In this document: positions 1-8,041 of the stretch, piece by piece
Numbering within the stretch: position 1 is the stretch's first letter
Layout: the number at the start of each line of letters is the position of its first letter
NCBI GenBank assembly: GCA_045538735.1
Contig: JAZSRY010000052.1
Span: forward strand, 1-42,179
Source of the DNA: SIG459 sp045538735
Lineage (GTDB): Bacteria; Bacillota; Clostridia; Oscillospirales; Oscillospiraceae
Reading direction: 5' to 3'
Length of the DNA: 42,179 nt
The notes under the pieces: generated by a model
The model's database searches: none
What the model saw: only the letters and a program-made list of their open reading frames with translations
Told to the model about the DNA's origin: nothing
Program-made: the position numbers and the translations under genes

Positions 1-350
<350 letters not shown>

Positions 351-597
351 TTGTATTAAATCACTCCAAAGAGTGTTTCAATCTTCTAAAGCTTAATCGC
401 TCATTCGATACACTTGCGTATCTGTCTTTTTCCTTTAACTTCTTTCGAAGTCCGGATTTCTGCACTGTTGTGCTCAAAAAAATCTCAAGGGTTTTTCTTT
501 ATCGTTGTTTAATTTTCAAGGTTCGTTTCGCACCCCCCGAGCGCCTCCGCTCTCTTGAGTGCTTGCATATAATATCAAATCTTATCCCGTTTGTCAA
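351..597 (-). promoter_or_regulatory. rRNA operon promoter and leader
   Basis: On the minus strand a near-consensus promoter is present: -35 TTGACA at 592-597, a 17-base spacer and -10 TATTAT at 569-574. It places transcription start near 562, so the rRNA leader is about 210 bases. A very AT-rich stretch at 600-665 directly upstream of the -35 box is suited to act as an UP element. No open reading frame in 351-742 looks real. Confidence 0.8.
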
Positions 598-669
598 CAC
601 TTTTTTTCAACTTTTTTTGAAGTTTTTTAAATATTTTTTTGACCCCAAAATCTTGATTTTTTTGTAGTG

Positions 670-725
670 AAAAAGCACAAAATATCGGGATTTCTCAGAG
701 GTTTCCTCATAAAAAATCCCGATAT
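670..725 (-). terminator. Terminator after the HD-domain gene
   Basis: A 12-base inverted repeat (ATATCGGGATTT at 682-693 against 714-725) encloses an inner GAGG/CCTC hairpin. On the minus strand it is followed by a broken U-tract. It lies just after the stop of the HD gene and separates it from the rRNA promoter. Confidence 0.7.
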
Positions 726-742
726 GTGTTGAGCAATGTCAA

Positions 743-1285
743 TTATGCCTGCATTGCGGCTATAGTTTTTTCAAAAAGTTCTCCAAGCTCCAGGCCGAGC
801 ATTTCCGCTCCCTGAGCGATAATCTCACGGGAACAGCCTGCGGCAAATTTCTTGTCCTTGAACTTCTTTTTTATGCTCTTGGCTTCCATGCCCTCAAGGC
901 CTGTGGGGCGCATCAGCGCAGCCGCTCCGATGAGACCGGTAAGCTCGTCCACGGCGAAGAGCACCTTCTCCATATAGCTTTCCGGAGCCACATCAATGCA
1001 TATACCGTAACCGTGGCTTATTACTGCGTGAATCATCTCAGGGTCTATGTCCATCTCCGTCAGCATCTCTCTGGCCTTCACGCAGTGCTGCTCGGGGTAG
1101 AGCTCAAAATCTATATCGTGGAGTATGCCCACGCTGTGCCAGAATTCGGCTCTCTCACTGTCATGCTCCGCGGCAAATGCTTTCAGCACCTTGCCTACAG
1201 TTTCCGCATGTTCAATATGGAATGCTTCCTTATTATATTTCTTTATTATTTCAAGAGCCTCTTCGGGAGTGGGTATGTAAGACAT
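743..1285 (-). CDS. HD-domain putative hydrolase
   Basis: A 180-residue soluble protein of the HD superfamily. An early His sits in the HIEHAETV segment (about residues 23-30), the diagnostic HD pair is in GILHDIDFE (about residues 53-61), and a later H-G pair is in AVISHGYG. Stand-alone proteins of this size are annotated as HDIG/HD predicted hydrolases; members of the superfamily are metal-dependent phosphohydrolases, but the substrate cannot be told from sequence. An ATG start is preceded by GGAGG about 8 bases upstream. It is monocistronic, with its own terminator at 670-725, and is transcribed towards the rRNA operon on the same strand. Confidence 0.85.
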   Translation of the reverse strand: MSYIPTPEEALEIIKKYNKEAFHIEHAETVGKVLKAFAAEHDSERAEFWHSVGILHDIDFELYPEQHCVKAREMLTEMDIDPEMIHAVISHGYGICIDVAPESYMEKVLFAVDELTGLIGAAALMRPTGLEGMEAKSIKKKFKDKKFAAGCSREIIAQGAEMLGLELGELFEKTIAAMQA

Positions 1286-1344
1286 ATTTTTGACCTCCGT
1301 TTTTTGACGATTATAACAGCGTCTTTAACTAAAATCAATATGTA

Positions 1345-1369
1345 AGCCCGCGGAGGAATACTCCGCGGT
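1345..1369 (-). terminator. Hairpin after the small lipoprotein gene
   Basis: CCGCGGAG / CTCCGCGG stem (1349-1368) with a five-base loop, just beyond the stop of the lipoprotein gene on the minus strand. The U-tract is poor, so termination strength is uncertain. Confidence 0.5.
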
Positions 1370-1377
1370 TGAGGTTT

Positions 1378-1737
1378 TCAGTTCGCGTTCTTGCGTGGGC
1401 GCATTCTGCTCTCGCCGCCTGCGTTATCGGGGGTCTGTGTATTGCCGTTATTATCATTGCCGTTAACAGCGTCACCCACGCCATCGATAATGTCGTTAGC
1501 ACCCTGCTCAATTTCTCCGCCCACTTCGGGAAGAACACCGTTCTGGACAGGATCCTTGTCGCCGATTATTCCGTTTCCGTCCTGCACAACGCCGTTGTTA
1601 TCCTCGGGCTTTACGGTGCTGCCGTTTTCGGTTCCGGGAGTCATGGTGGTGTCGGGGCTGTCGTTTCTGCTGCCGCATGCGGTGAAAGCTGTTGCAAGCA
1701 GCGCAGCAATAATTACACTCAGGATGATTTTCTTCAT
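1378..1737 (-). CDS. Small secreted lipoprotein, function unknown
   Basis: 119 residues. The N-terminus is a lipoprotein signal (MKK, hydrophobic stretch, then TAFTAC with Cys21; Phe at -3 is unusual but tolerated). The remainder has low complexity and is rich in Asn, Asp, Gly and Thr, with no predicted fold, which suggests a flexible surface tether or a spacer peptide. No conserved domain is recognised. Start: ATG with GGAGG 8 bases upstream. The gene lies divergent from the DUF3810 gene. Confidence 0.75.
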   Translation of the reverse strand: MKKIILSVIIAALLATAFTACGSRNDSPDTTMTPGTENGSTVKPEDNNGVVQDGNGIIGDKDPVQNGVLPEVGGEIEQGANDIIDGVGDAVNGNDNNGNTQTPDNAGGESRMRPRKNAN

Positions 1738-1833
1738 TTTTATTCCTCCAGTAAATTGGTTGCAGACATATTATTTGCCTTCTGCGGAATATTATTTATC
1801 TTTAATGAAGAAATTTTTGGCAAAATCAAATTG

Positions 1834-1863
1834 TTGGACTTTGTAATTTACATATTGTATAAT
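1834..1863 (+). promoter_or_regulatory. Promoter of the DUF3810/hydrolase pair
   Basis: TTGGAC (1834-1839), an 18-base spacer and TATAAT (1858-1863) lie about 30 bases before the start codon at 1893, which has a strong AAGGAG site. Assigned by match to sigma-A consensus only. Confidence 0.6.
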
Positions 1864-1892
1864 GCCTTTATCAACTACTGCAAGGAGCAGCA

Positions 1893-3044
1893 ATGAACAC
1901 CACTAAAGAAAGAAGCTCTTCCCGCTTCGCCTCATGGTTTAAGCTTTGCCCTATACGGCATATAATTATTATAGTATTTGCGCTCATCATCGGCGCCTAT
2001 TTTCTTCTCAGAGGAAACGAGGCTTTGCTCAACGCCGTCTCCCGCGGTTTTGTCAGACCCTGGCATAGCACCCTCAGCGCCATTTCCTCCCTCTTCCCCT
2101 TCTCTCTGTGTGCAGTTTTAATCGCCCTCGCCGTTATAGGAGCGTTAGTTTACATAACCACCCAGGTCGTGTATATGTTGCGCCGGGGGAATGTGCTCAA
2201 ACGGCTCTACCGCATACTTATGACTGCCCTTATGGCATTCTGCGTTTTTTACGGCGGCTTCTGCGCTCTCTGGGGAATTTACTTCTACACCGCCGATTTT
2301 GAAGAGCAAAGCGGCATTTATTCCTGTCCCATAAGCACCTATGAGCTAAAGCTTGTAACACGATACTTCACCTATCAGCTCAACGAATACTCCGACGATG
2401 TGGCAAGAGACGAAAACGGACTTTTCGCCGAGGATATGGATGCCGTTTTTGACTATTCCCCCCATCTCTACGATGCTGTCAGCGAGGAATTCCCCTGCCT
2501 TGATGGAAAGCCCCTGCGGAGCAAGCCCTTCCTCTTTTCCAAGGTTCTCAGCCATATGACCTTCACGGGCTTTTTCTTCCCCTTCACGGGAGAAGCGAAT
2601 ATCAATATAGACTCCCCCTCCTGCATGACCGCCTCCACCATCGCCCACGAGATCGCCCACCAGCGCGGAGTGGCCGAAGAGGACGAGGCAAATTTTGTGG
2701 CAGTTCTGGCTTCCTTTGCTGACGGAAATCCCGTTTACTGCTATTCATCCAGCCTTATGGCCTATACATATCTCAGCAATGCTCTCTACACCGCAGATTA
2801 TGACGCATGGCTGGATAACTATATGACCCTCTCCCCCGAGGCTCTGGCCGACCTTCGGCACAACAGCAGCTATTGGGATAAATATCGCGACAGCGTGGTC
2901 AATACCGCTACCGACGCAATATACACAGGTATGCTTCATTCCTACGGTCAGACAGACGGTCTGAAGACCTACGGAAAATGCGTTGATCTTCTCGTGGCCT
3001 ATTATCTTGATGATGCGGTACAACATTTCAGAAAGGTGAACTGA
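1893..3044 (+). CDS. DUF3810 family membrane protein, metallopeptidase-like
   Basis: 383 residues. Three hydrophobic segments lie in the first 135 residues (about 25-42, 72-95 and 110-130), then a large domain that probably faces outside. That domain holds HEIAHQRG, with H252, E253 and H256 forming an HExxH zinc site, and a further acidic segment (EEDEANF) that could give the third ligand. This architecture is that of DUF3810, a family found widely in Firmicutes and Bacteroidetes with no established substrate. The zinc motif is intact, so an active peptidase is plausible but not shown. It is followed 4 bases later by the alpha/beta hydrolase gene, so the two are probably cotranscribed. Confidence 0.85.
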   Translation: MNTTKERSSSRFASWFKLCPIRHIIIIVFALIIGAYFLLRGNEALLNAVSRGFVRPWHSTLSAISSLFPFSLCAVLIALAVIGALVYITTQVVYMLRRGNVLKRLYRILMTALMAFCVFYGGFCALWGIYFYTADFEEQSGIYSCPISTYELKLVTRYFTYQLNEYSDDVARDENGLFAEDMDAVFDYSPHLYDAVSEEFPCLDGKPLRSKPFLFSKVLSHMTFTGFFFPFTGEANINIDSPSCMTASTIAHEIAHQRGVAEEDEANFVAVLASFADGNPVYCYSSSLMAYTYLSNALYTADYDAWLDNYMTLSPEALADLRHNSSYWDKYRDSVVNTATDAIYTGMLHSYGQTDGLKTYGKCVDLLVAYYLDDAVQHFRKVN

Positions 3045-3048
3045 TACT

Positions 3049-3966
3049 ATGAAAATTGCAATTATTGCCATTTTTACACTTGTTCTTATCCTACTCCTGG
3101 CGGGATTCATTGTTTTCTCCATCGCCTGCTGGCGGCGCGTTGGCAAAATTATGGGCTCAGGGGCGCCCAGCCTCGCCCCCTATAAGGAACAGATGGAGGA
3201 AGGCAGAAACTGGTTTTTTTCTCAGCAGCCCGAGAAGGTGGAAATTGTCTCTTATGACGGTCTTAAGCTCCGCGGTCTTTACGTAGAGCATCCCGAGGCT
3301 AAAGGCACAATAATCCTCATACACGGTTACCGCATGGATGGCTACACAGACTTCACCTGCATCTACAAGCACTACTACGACCTCGGTTTTTCTCTCCTCA
3401 ACGTTTTTCAGCGCGCCCACGCAGAAAGCGAAGGAGATTATATCACCTTCGGCATAAAGGAGCGCTTTGACTGCCGCGATTGGTGCTGCTACATCTCCGA
3501 CCGCTTCGGAAGCGAACACATAATCGTTTTGGACGGTCTTTCCATGGGTGCCTCTACCGTGCTAATGGCATCGGGACTTGAGCTGCCCGAAAGCGTCCGC
3601 GTAATTATCGCCGACTGCGGCTTCGTCTCCCCCTGGGAGCAGATAGCCCACCTGATGAAAACCAAGTATCATGTCCCCGTCCATCCTTTTCTCGACCTTG
3701 CGGATTTGTGGGCAAGGATTATGGCCGGCTTCAGTCTGAAGGAGTATTCCACCATCGAGGCCATGAAAACAAACACCATCCCTACCCTCTTCCTCCACGG
3801 AGAGGCGGATGAGTTTGTCCCTACCGAATTCAGCATCCGCGCCTACGAAGCCTGCACTGCTCCAAAAAAGATTCTCACCGTCCCCGGCGCGGGTCACGGC
3901 GTCAGCTATCTTACCGACCCGGAGTCCTGCGATAAAATCCTTGATGATTGCCTTAATAATTTATAA
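3049..3966 (+). CDS. Membrane-anchored alpha/beta hydrolase
   Basis: 305 residues. One N-terminal transmembrane anchor (about residues 3-25) is followed by an alpha/beta-hydrolase fold. The oxyanion region is LIHGYRMDG, the nucleophile elbow is GLSMGAS with S165, and the acid and base are likely D254 (HGEADEF) and H283 (GAGHG). It is close to the BEM46/YqkD-type clostridial hydrolases, whose substrates are mostly unknown. Four bases separate it from the DUF3810 gene, with a Shine-Dalgarno sequence (AAAGGTG) inside the end of that gene. It ends at a terminator shared with thrS. Confidence 0.88.
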   Translation: MKIAIIAIFTLVLILLLAGFIVFSIACWRRVGKIMGSGAPSLAPYKEQMEEGRNWFFSQQPEKVEIVSYDGLKLRGLYVEHPEAKGTIILIHGYRMDGYTDFTCIYKHYYDLGFSLLNVFQRAHAESEGDYITFGIKERFDCRDWCCYISDRFGSEHIIVLDGLSMGASTVLMASGLELPESVRVIIADCGFVSPWEQIAHLMKTKYHVPVHPFLDLADLWARIMAGFSLKEYSTIEAMKTNTIPTLFLHGEADEFVPTEFSIRAYEACTAPKKILTVPGAGHGVSYLTDPESCDKILDDCLNNL

Positions 3967-3971
3967 TGTGT

Positions 3972-4011
3972 AAAAAAGCCGCGAGAGGGTTCTCTCGCGG
4001 CTTTTTTATTT
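3972..4011. terminator. Bidirectional terminator between hydrolase and thrS
   Basis: GCCGCGAGAG / CTCTCGCGGC stem with A-tract on the left and T-tract on the right, so it can stop transcription from both converging genes. Confidence 0.92.
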
Positions 4012-4019
4012 TCGGTTTT

Positions 4020-5774
4020 TTACTTGGCGCGGCTGCGGATTTCCTCGCTGATGGAAGCGATGAACTCATCAAGGGCAACAGCGCCCTTGTCCTCGCCTGC
4101 GCGGGTGCGGACAGCGACAGCACCGGCTTCGGCTTCCTTGTCGCCGACGACCAGCATATAGGGAATCTTCTTCAGCTGGGCTTCGCGGATCTTATAGCCG
4201 ATCTTCTCATTGCGCAGGTCGGTCTCGGTGCGGATGCCGAGAGCCTCCAGCTTTTCAGCAACGGACTTTGCATACTCAGCGGTGCGGTCGGTGATAGGCA
4301 TAATCTTCACCTGAACGGGAGCCAGCCAGGTGGGGAATGCGCCTGCGAAATGCTCGGTGATAACGCCGATGAAACGCTCGATAGAGCCGAAAACAACGCG
4401 GTGGATCATAACGGGGCGGTGCTTCTCGCCGTCAGCGCCCACATATTCAAGCTCGAAGCGCTCGGGCAGCTGCATATCCAGCTGGATAGTGCCGCACTGC
4501 CAGGTGCGTCCGATGGAGTCCTCAAGATGGAAGTCAAGCTTGGGGCCGTAGAATGCGCCGTCACCCTCGTTGATAATGTAGCTCTTGCCCAGTTCCTCAA
4601 CAGCGGCCTTCAGGGTCTCGGTTGCAAAGTCCCAATCCTTCTCGTCGCCCATGTGATCCTCAGGCATGGTGGAAACCTCGATCTGGTAGCTCAGGCCGAA
4701 GACGGAATAAACCTCGTCAAAGAGGCGGACAACATTCTTGATCTCGTCCTTCATCTGATCCCAGGTCATGAAGATATGCGCGTCGTCCTGAGTGAAGCAG
4801 CGGACGCGGAAGAGTCCGTGGAGAGCGCCGGAAAGCTCATGGCGGTGGACAAGACCAAGCTCGCCTACGCGCAGGGGCAGGTCGCGGTAAGAATGGGGCT
4901 CGGAGGAATAAACCAGCATACCGCCGGGGCAGTTCATGGGCTTGATTGCGAAGTCAACATCGTCAATGACGGTGGTGTACATATTGTTCTTATAGTGTCC
5001 CCAGTGACCGCTGCGCTCCCAAAGCTGACGGTTCATCATCATGGGAGTGGAGCACTCAACATAGCCATAGCGCTTATGAACCTCACGCCAATAGTCGATG
5101 AGGGTGTTGCGCAGCACCATGCCCTTGGGGAGGAAGAAGGGGAATCCGGGGCCTTCGTCGCGGAGCATAAAAAGACCCAGCTCCTTGCCTATACGGCGGT
5201 GGTCGCGCTTCTTGGCCTCTTCAATGCGCTGGAGATAGGCATCCAGCTCTTCCTTCTTGGGGAAGCAGGTGCCGTAAACGCGCTGAAGGCTCTTGCGGCT
5301 GCTGTCACCGCGCCAATAAGCGGCGTTGCAGGCGGTGAGCTTGATGGCATTGCCCTTTACGCGGCCTGTGGAATCCAGATGGGGGCCTGCACAGAGGTCG
5401 GTGAATTCGCCCTGCTTGTAGAAGCTGATGACAGCGTCCTCAGGAAGATCCTGAATAAGCTCAACCTTATAGGGCTCTTCCTTCTCTTCCATCAGCTTAA
5501 TAGCCTCTTCACGGGGCAGCTCAAAGCGCTCCAGCTTCAGCTTTTCCTTGCAGATTTTGCGCATCTCTGCTTCAAGCTTCTCCAGAATTTCGGGAGTGAT
5601 GGCGAAGGGAGCATCAAAGTCATAATAAAAACCGTCAGCAATGGCAGGGCCGATGGCAAGCTTTACCTCGGGGTAAAGTCTTTTTACAGCCTGAGCGAGA
5701 ATATGGCTGGTGGTGTGACGATAGGTATCCTTGTAAACGGGATTTTCAAAGGTATAGAGGTTTTTCTCTTCCAT
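4020..5774 (-). CDS. thrS: Threonine--tRNA ligase, lacking the TGS domain
   Basis: 584 residues; charges tRNA-Thr in the cytoplasm. It begins directly in the N2 editing domain (HTTSHILAQ gives the HxxxH pair; DLCAGPHL gives the Cys and His of the editing site). The class II core follows: MNCPGGM with the zinc-ligand Cys, motif 2 FRVRCFTQDDAHIF and motif 3 region GSIERFIG. The C-terminal anticodon-binding domain starts near LAPVQVK. Compared with the usual ~640 residues, the first ~60 residues (the TGS domain) are absent. The ATG at 5774 has an AGGAG site, and the T-box terminator lies just upstream, leaving no room for a longer product. Regulated by the T-box at 5816-6042. Confidence 0.97.
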   Translation of the reverse strand: MEEKNLYTFENPVYKDTYRHTTSHILAQAVKRLYPEVKLAIGPAIADGFYYDFDAPFAITPEILEKLEAEMRKICKEKLKLERFELPREEAIKLMEEKEEPYKVELIQDLPEDAVISFYKQGEFTDLCAGPHLDSTGRVKGNAIKLTACNAAYWRGDSSRKSLQRVYGTCFPKKEELDAYLQRIEEAKKRDHRRIGKELGLFMLRDEGPGFPFFLPKGMVLRNTLIDYWREVHKRYGYVECSTPMMMNRQLWERSGHWGHYKNNMYTTVIDDVDFAIKPMNCPGGMLVYSSEPHSYRDLPLRVGELGLVHRHELSGALHGLFRVRCFTQDDAHIFMTWDQMKDEIKNVVRLFDEVYSVFGLSYQIEVSTMPEDHMGDEKDWDFATETLKAAVEELGKSYIINEGDGAFYGPKLDFHLEDSIGRTWQCGTIQLDMQLPERFELEYVGADGEKHRPVMIHRVVFGSIERFIGVITEHFAGAFPTWLAPVQVKIMPITDRTAEYAKSVAEKLEALGIRTETDLRNEKIGYKIREAQLKKIPYMLVVGDKEAEAGAVAVRTRAGEDKGAVALDEFIASISEEIRSRAK

Positions 5775-5815
5775 TTTCCTGTCTCCTTATATAGTCAAAT
5801 TTATTATTCTGCAAA

Positions 5816-6042
5816 ACAAAAAGCACCCGCGATGCCTTTCGGGCATCAAGGGTGCAGTAATTACACGGTTCCACCTTGGTGTTTAACTCTTGTTGCGCTG
5901 TAACGTGCGCACACGTTCCGCTTATGTCGCGGACTGCTCGGGAGTGGTAAAATCTCGAAGCTTGCTTTGCAGCGGTTTTCAGCCTTATGACCGCCGTCTC
6001 TGTGCCGCAATTCCGGTTTCTCTCCGTCATAGCCTTTTTAAC
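5816..6042 (-). promoter_or_regulatory. T-box leader (tRNA-Thr-sensing) with terminator
   Basis: On the minus strand the leader carries an AGAGA-type stem I motif and a specifier-loop segment TTTTACCACTCCCGAGC. Its ACC codon (5946-5948) is the proposed Thr specifier. The T-box sequence AAGGTGGAACCGTG covers about 5865-5878 and is followed by the terminator hairpin GCACCCTTGATGCC / GGCATCGCGGGTGC (about 5821-5856) with a U-tract. Uncharged tRNA-Thr would pair with ACC and, through its acceptor end, with the T-box bulge, to allow read-through into thrS. Confidence 0.93.
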
Positions 6043-6048
6043 GGGTGT

Positions 6049-6077
6049 ATCTTATCACTTGGGAGCCTATCTGTCAA
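6049..6077 (-). promoter_or_regulatory. thrS leader promoter
   Basis: Minus strand TTGACA (6072-6077), 17-base spacer, TAAGAT (6049-6054). It starts transcription near 6042, at the 5' end of the T-box leader. Confidence 0.75.
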
Positions 6078-6084
6078 GCGCCCT

Positions 6085-6774
6085 TTATCTACCCCAGATA
6101 AGCCAGCAGATGCCGTAGAGCATCGGCTGATGGGCAAGGTAAATAATAAGACTATGACGTCCCATAAAGGTAAGTATGGGACGTATCTTCCTCTGCAGCA
6201 GAGGAATCCTATCACGCCACTGTTCCAGCTTGCCTCCAAACCACACGCCTGCGGCAAAGATCATTCCCCAAGGCAAAAGGGGATAATAGTCGGCGCTGGT
6301 GAAGCCCGCGTAGCGCAGCCCCAGAGGCACCAGCAGATTTGTTTCCACCCTAACAGTCTCACCTATATAATATGTAAGGGCAAAGACCGCGGCGCATAGG
6401 ATGGGAAACCAAATCCCCTTTGGCACTTTTATCTTCTTGCTTATGAGGCCGTAGGCTATCATCATTGTTCCCAGATTGTGGAGAACGCCAAACTGAACAG
6501 CCATGCCCATAAAGTGCATCACAAGACTCACCAGCATACCGCAGCAGAATACTATGGCGCCGCGGCGGATACTGTTTTTCGAAAAGCGCACCACCATGCC
6601 GGATATGAGCATAAAGCTTCCCACCGCGCCGATGCGCAGGGAAAAAGCCAGGGGGTGGTCCAGCTGTCCATAGCTTATGACACCGAACATATATAGGTCA
6701 TAGAGAAAATGGTAGGCAGCCATCAGTAAAATGGCAAGGGAGCGCCACACATCAAGCACATCAATACGCTTCAC
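6085..6774 (-). CDS. DUF1624 / heparan-alpha-glucosaminide N-acetyltransferase-like membrane protein
   Basis: 229 residues with about seven hydrophobic segments. The N-terminal RIDVLDVWRSLAILLMAAYH and the C-terminal segment with MGRHSLIIYLAHQP are the signatures of the DUF1624/HGSNAT-type transmembrane acyltransferases related to the acyltransferase-3 group. Such proteins move acyl groups across the membrane to sugars or envelope polymers; the acceptor here is unknown. Translation starts at a GTG (6774) with a strong AAAGGGGAG site. It lies between ychF and the thrS promoter, and is the probable last gene of a ychF-DUF1624 unit or independent; a 50-base gap separates them. Confidence 0.85.
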   Translation of the reverse strand: MKRIDVLDVWRSLAILLMAAYHFLYDLYMFGVISYGQLDHPLAFSLRIGAVGSFMLISGMVVRFSKNSIRRGAIVFCCGMLVSLVMHFMGMAVQFGVLHNLGTMMIAYGLISKKIKVPKGIWFPILCAAVFALTYYIGETVRVETNLLVPLGLRYAGFTSADYYPLLPWGMIFAAGVWFGGKLEQWRDRIPLLQRKIRPILTFMGRHSLIIYLAHQPMLYGICWLIWGR

Positions 6775-6824
6775 GGTGTCACTCCCCTTTCGGTACTATT
6801 TACTCTTAATATTATATCCCGATT

Positions 6825-7901
6825 TTATACATTGAAACGGATATTGGTAACATCGCCGTCGGCCATTACATATTCCTTACCCTCACTGCGGAAAAGTCCC
6901 TTTTCCTTGGCAACTGCCATGCTTCCGCAGGCCTTGAGGTCCTCGAAGGCAACTATCTCGGCACGGATGAAGCCGCGCTCAAGGTCGGAATGGATTTTGC
7001 CTGCGGCCTGAGGTGCCTTGGTGCCGCGGGTGATAGTCCATGCGCGAACCTCGTCCTCGCCGCCGGTGAGGAAGGAAATATAGCCCAGCAGGTCATAGCT
7101 GGTGCGGATGAGTCTGTCCAGACCGCGCTGAGTGAGACCCAGCTCCGCCATAAAGAGCTCTGCATCCTCGGCCTCCATGCCTGCAATGTCCTCTTCGAAC
7201 TTGGCGGCTACGGGCAGCACGGCTGCGCCCTGCTCTGCGGCAAGGGCGGCAAGAGCCTTGTAGGCTTCGTTATTTTCATAGTCTGCCATTCCATCCTCGT
7301 CCAGATTGGCAACATAGATGACGGGCTTGATGGAGAGGAGACCGCCGTCCTGAAGGATGTCCTTATCCTCCTCGGTGAACTCAAAGGTGGCGGCGGGCTG
7401 TCCATCGGAAAGATGCTCGATAAGCGCCTTGCACATTTCCATCTCGCGCTTATACTTTTTGTCGCCGCTCTTGGCATTTTTGGTTGCGCGCTCAAGACGG
7501 CGCTCGGTGAGCTCTATGTCGGCAAGAATAAGCTCAAGACTGAGAGTCTCGGCATCGCCTGCTGCATCCATGGGCTCGAGGAAAATTTCTTCATTTTCGA
7601 AGCAGCGTACAACATGGACAAGGGCGTCCACCTGACGGATGGTCTGGAGATAGGCATTGCCTCTGCCGCCGCCCTTTTTGATGCCCACAACATCCACGAA
7701 ATCGATGGTTGCAGGGGTATACTTTCTGGGCTTGTAGTATTCTGCCAGCCAGTCGAGGCGCTCGTCGGGAACCTTTGCCTGACCGATATTGGGCTTAACA
7801 GCTGCGTTGGAGTAGCTGCCGGTTTCGGCATGGGAGCCGGTGAGGGCATTGAAAAGGGTGCTCTTGCCAACATTGGGCAGACCTACGATACCAAGTTTCA
7901 T
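6825..7901 (-). CDS. ychF: Redox-regulated ATPase YchF (Obg-family)
   Basis: 358 residues, the usual length. Walker A is GLPNVGKST (residues 6-14), switch/Walker B is in DFVDVVG, and the base-recognition motif reads NLDE rather than the NKxD of GTPases, consistent with the known ATP preference of YchF. A coiled-coil helical insert (about 130-200) and a C-terminal TGS domain ending in ADGDVTNIRFNV complete the family architecture. YchF binds ribosomes and is linked to stress responses. ATG with AAGGAG upstream. Confidence 0.97.
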   Translation of the reverse strand: MKLGIVGLPNVGKSTLFNALTGSHAETGSYSNAAVKPNIGQAKVPDERLDWLAEYYKPRKYTPATIDFVDVVGIKKGGGRGNAYLQTIRQVDALVHVVRCFENEEIFLEPMDAAGDAETLSLELILADIELTERRLERATKNAKSGDKKYKREMEMCKALIEHLSDGQPAATFEFTEEDKDILQDGGLLSIKPVIYVANLDEDGMADYENNEAYKALAALAAEQGAAVLPVAAKFEEDIAGMEAEDAELFMAELGLTQRGLDRLIRTSYDLLGYISFLTGGEDEVRAWTITRGTKAPQAAGKIHSDLERGFIRAEIVAFEDLKACGSMAVAKEKGLFRSEGKEYVMADGDVTNIRFNV

Positions 7902-7997
7902 ATATCTGAATTCTCCTTTTATGCTCGAATAATCTTTTTCTGAATATGTATCATATCATAGCCCATTTATTTTCTCAAGCGTTATTGAAACTTTTTA

Positions 7998-8036
7998 AAA
8001 CGCAAGACGGCGGCTTGGACTTGCCGCCGTCTTCTA
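7998..8036 (-). terminator. Terminator after ftsH
   Basis: AAGACGGCGGC / GCCGCCGTCTT stem around an 8-base loop, just past the ftsH stop on the minus strand, followed by a T-rich tail. It closes the gdpP-to-ftsH block. Confidence 0.8.
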
Positions 8037-8041
8037 TTTAT

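Noticed and set aside
470..667. 65-residue plus-strand frame in the rRNA leader region
   Set aside because: It lies across the rRNA promoter, has no ribosome binding site and is Phe-rich because of the T-tracts.
3966..5903. 645-residue open frame on the plus strand opposite thrS
   Set aside because: Antisense shadow of thrS: no ribosome binding site, no family features, and an amino-acid mix typical of reversed coding sequence.
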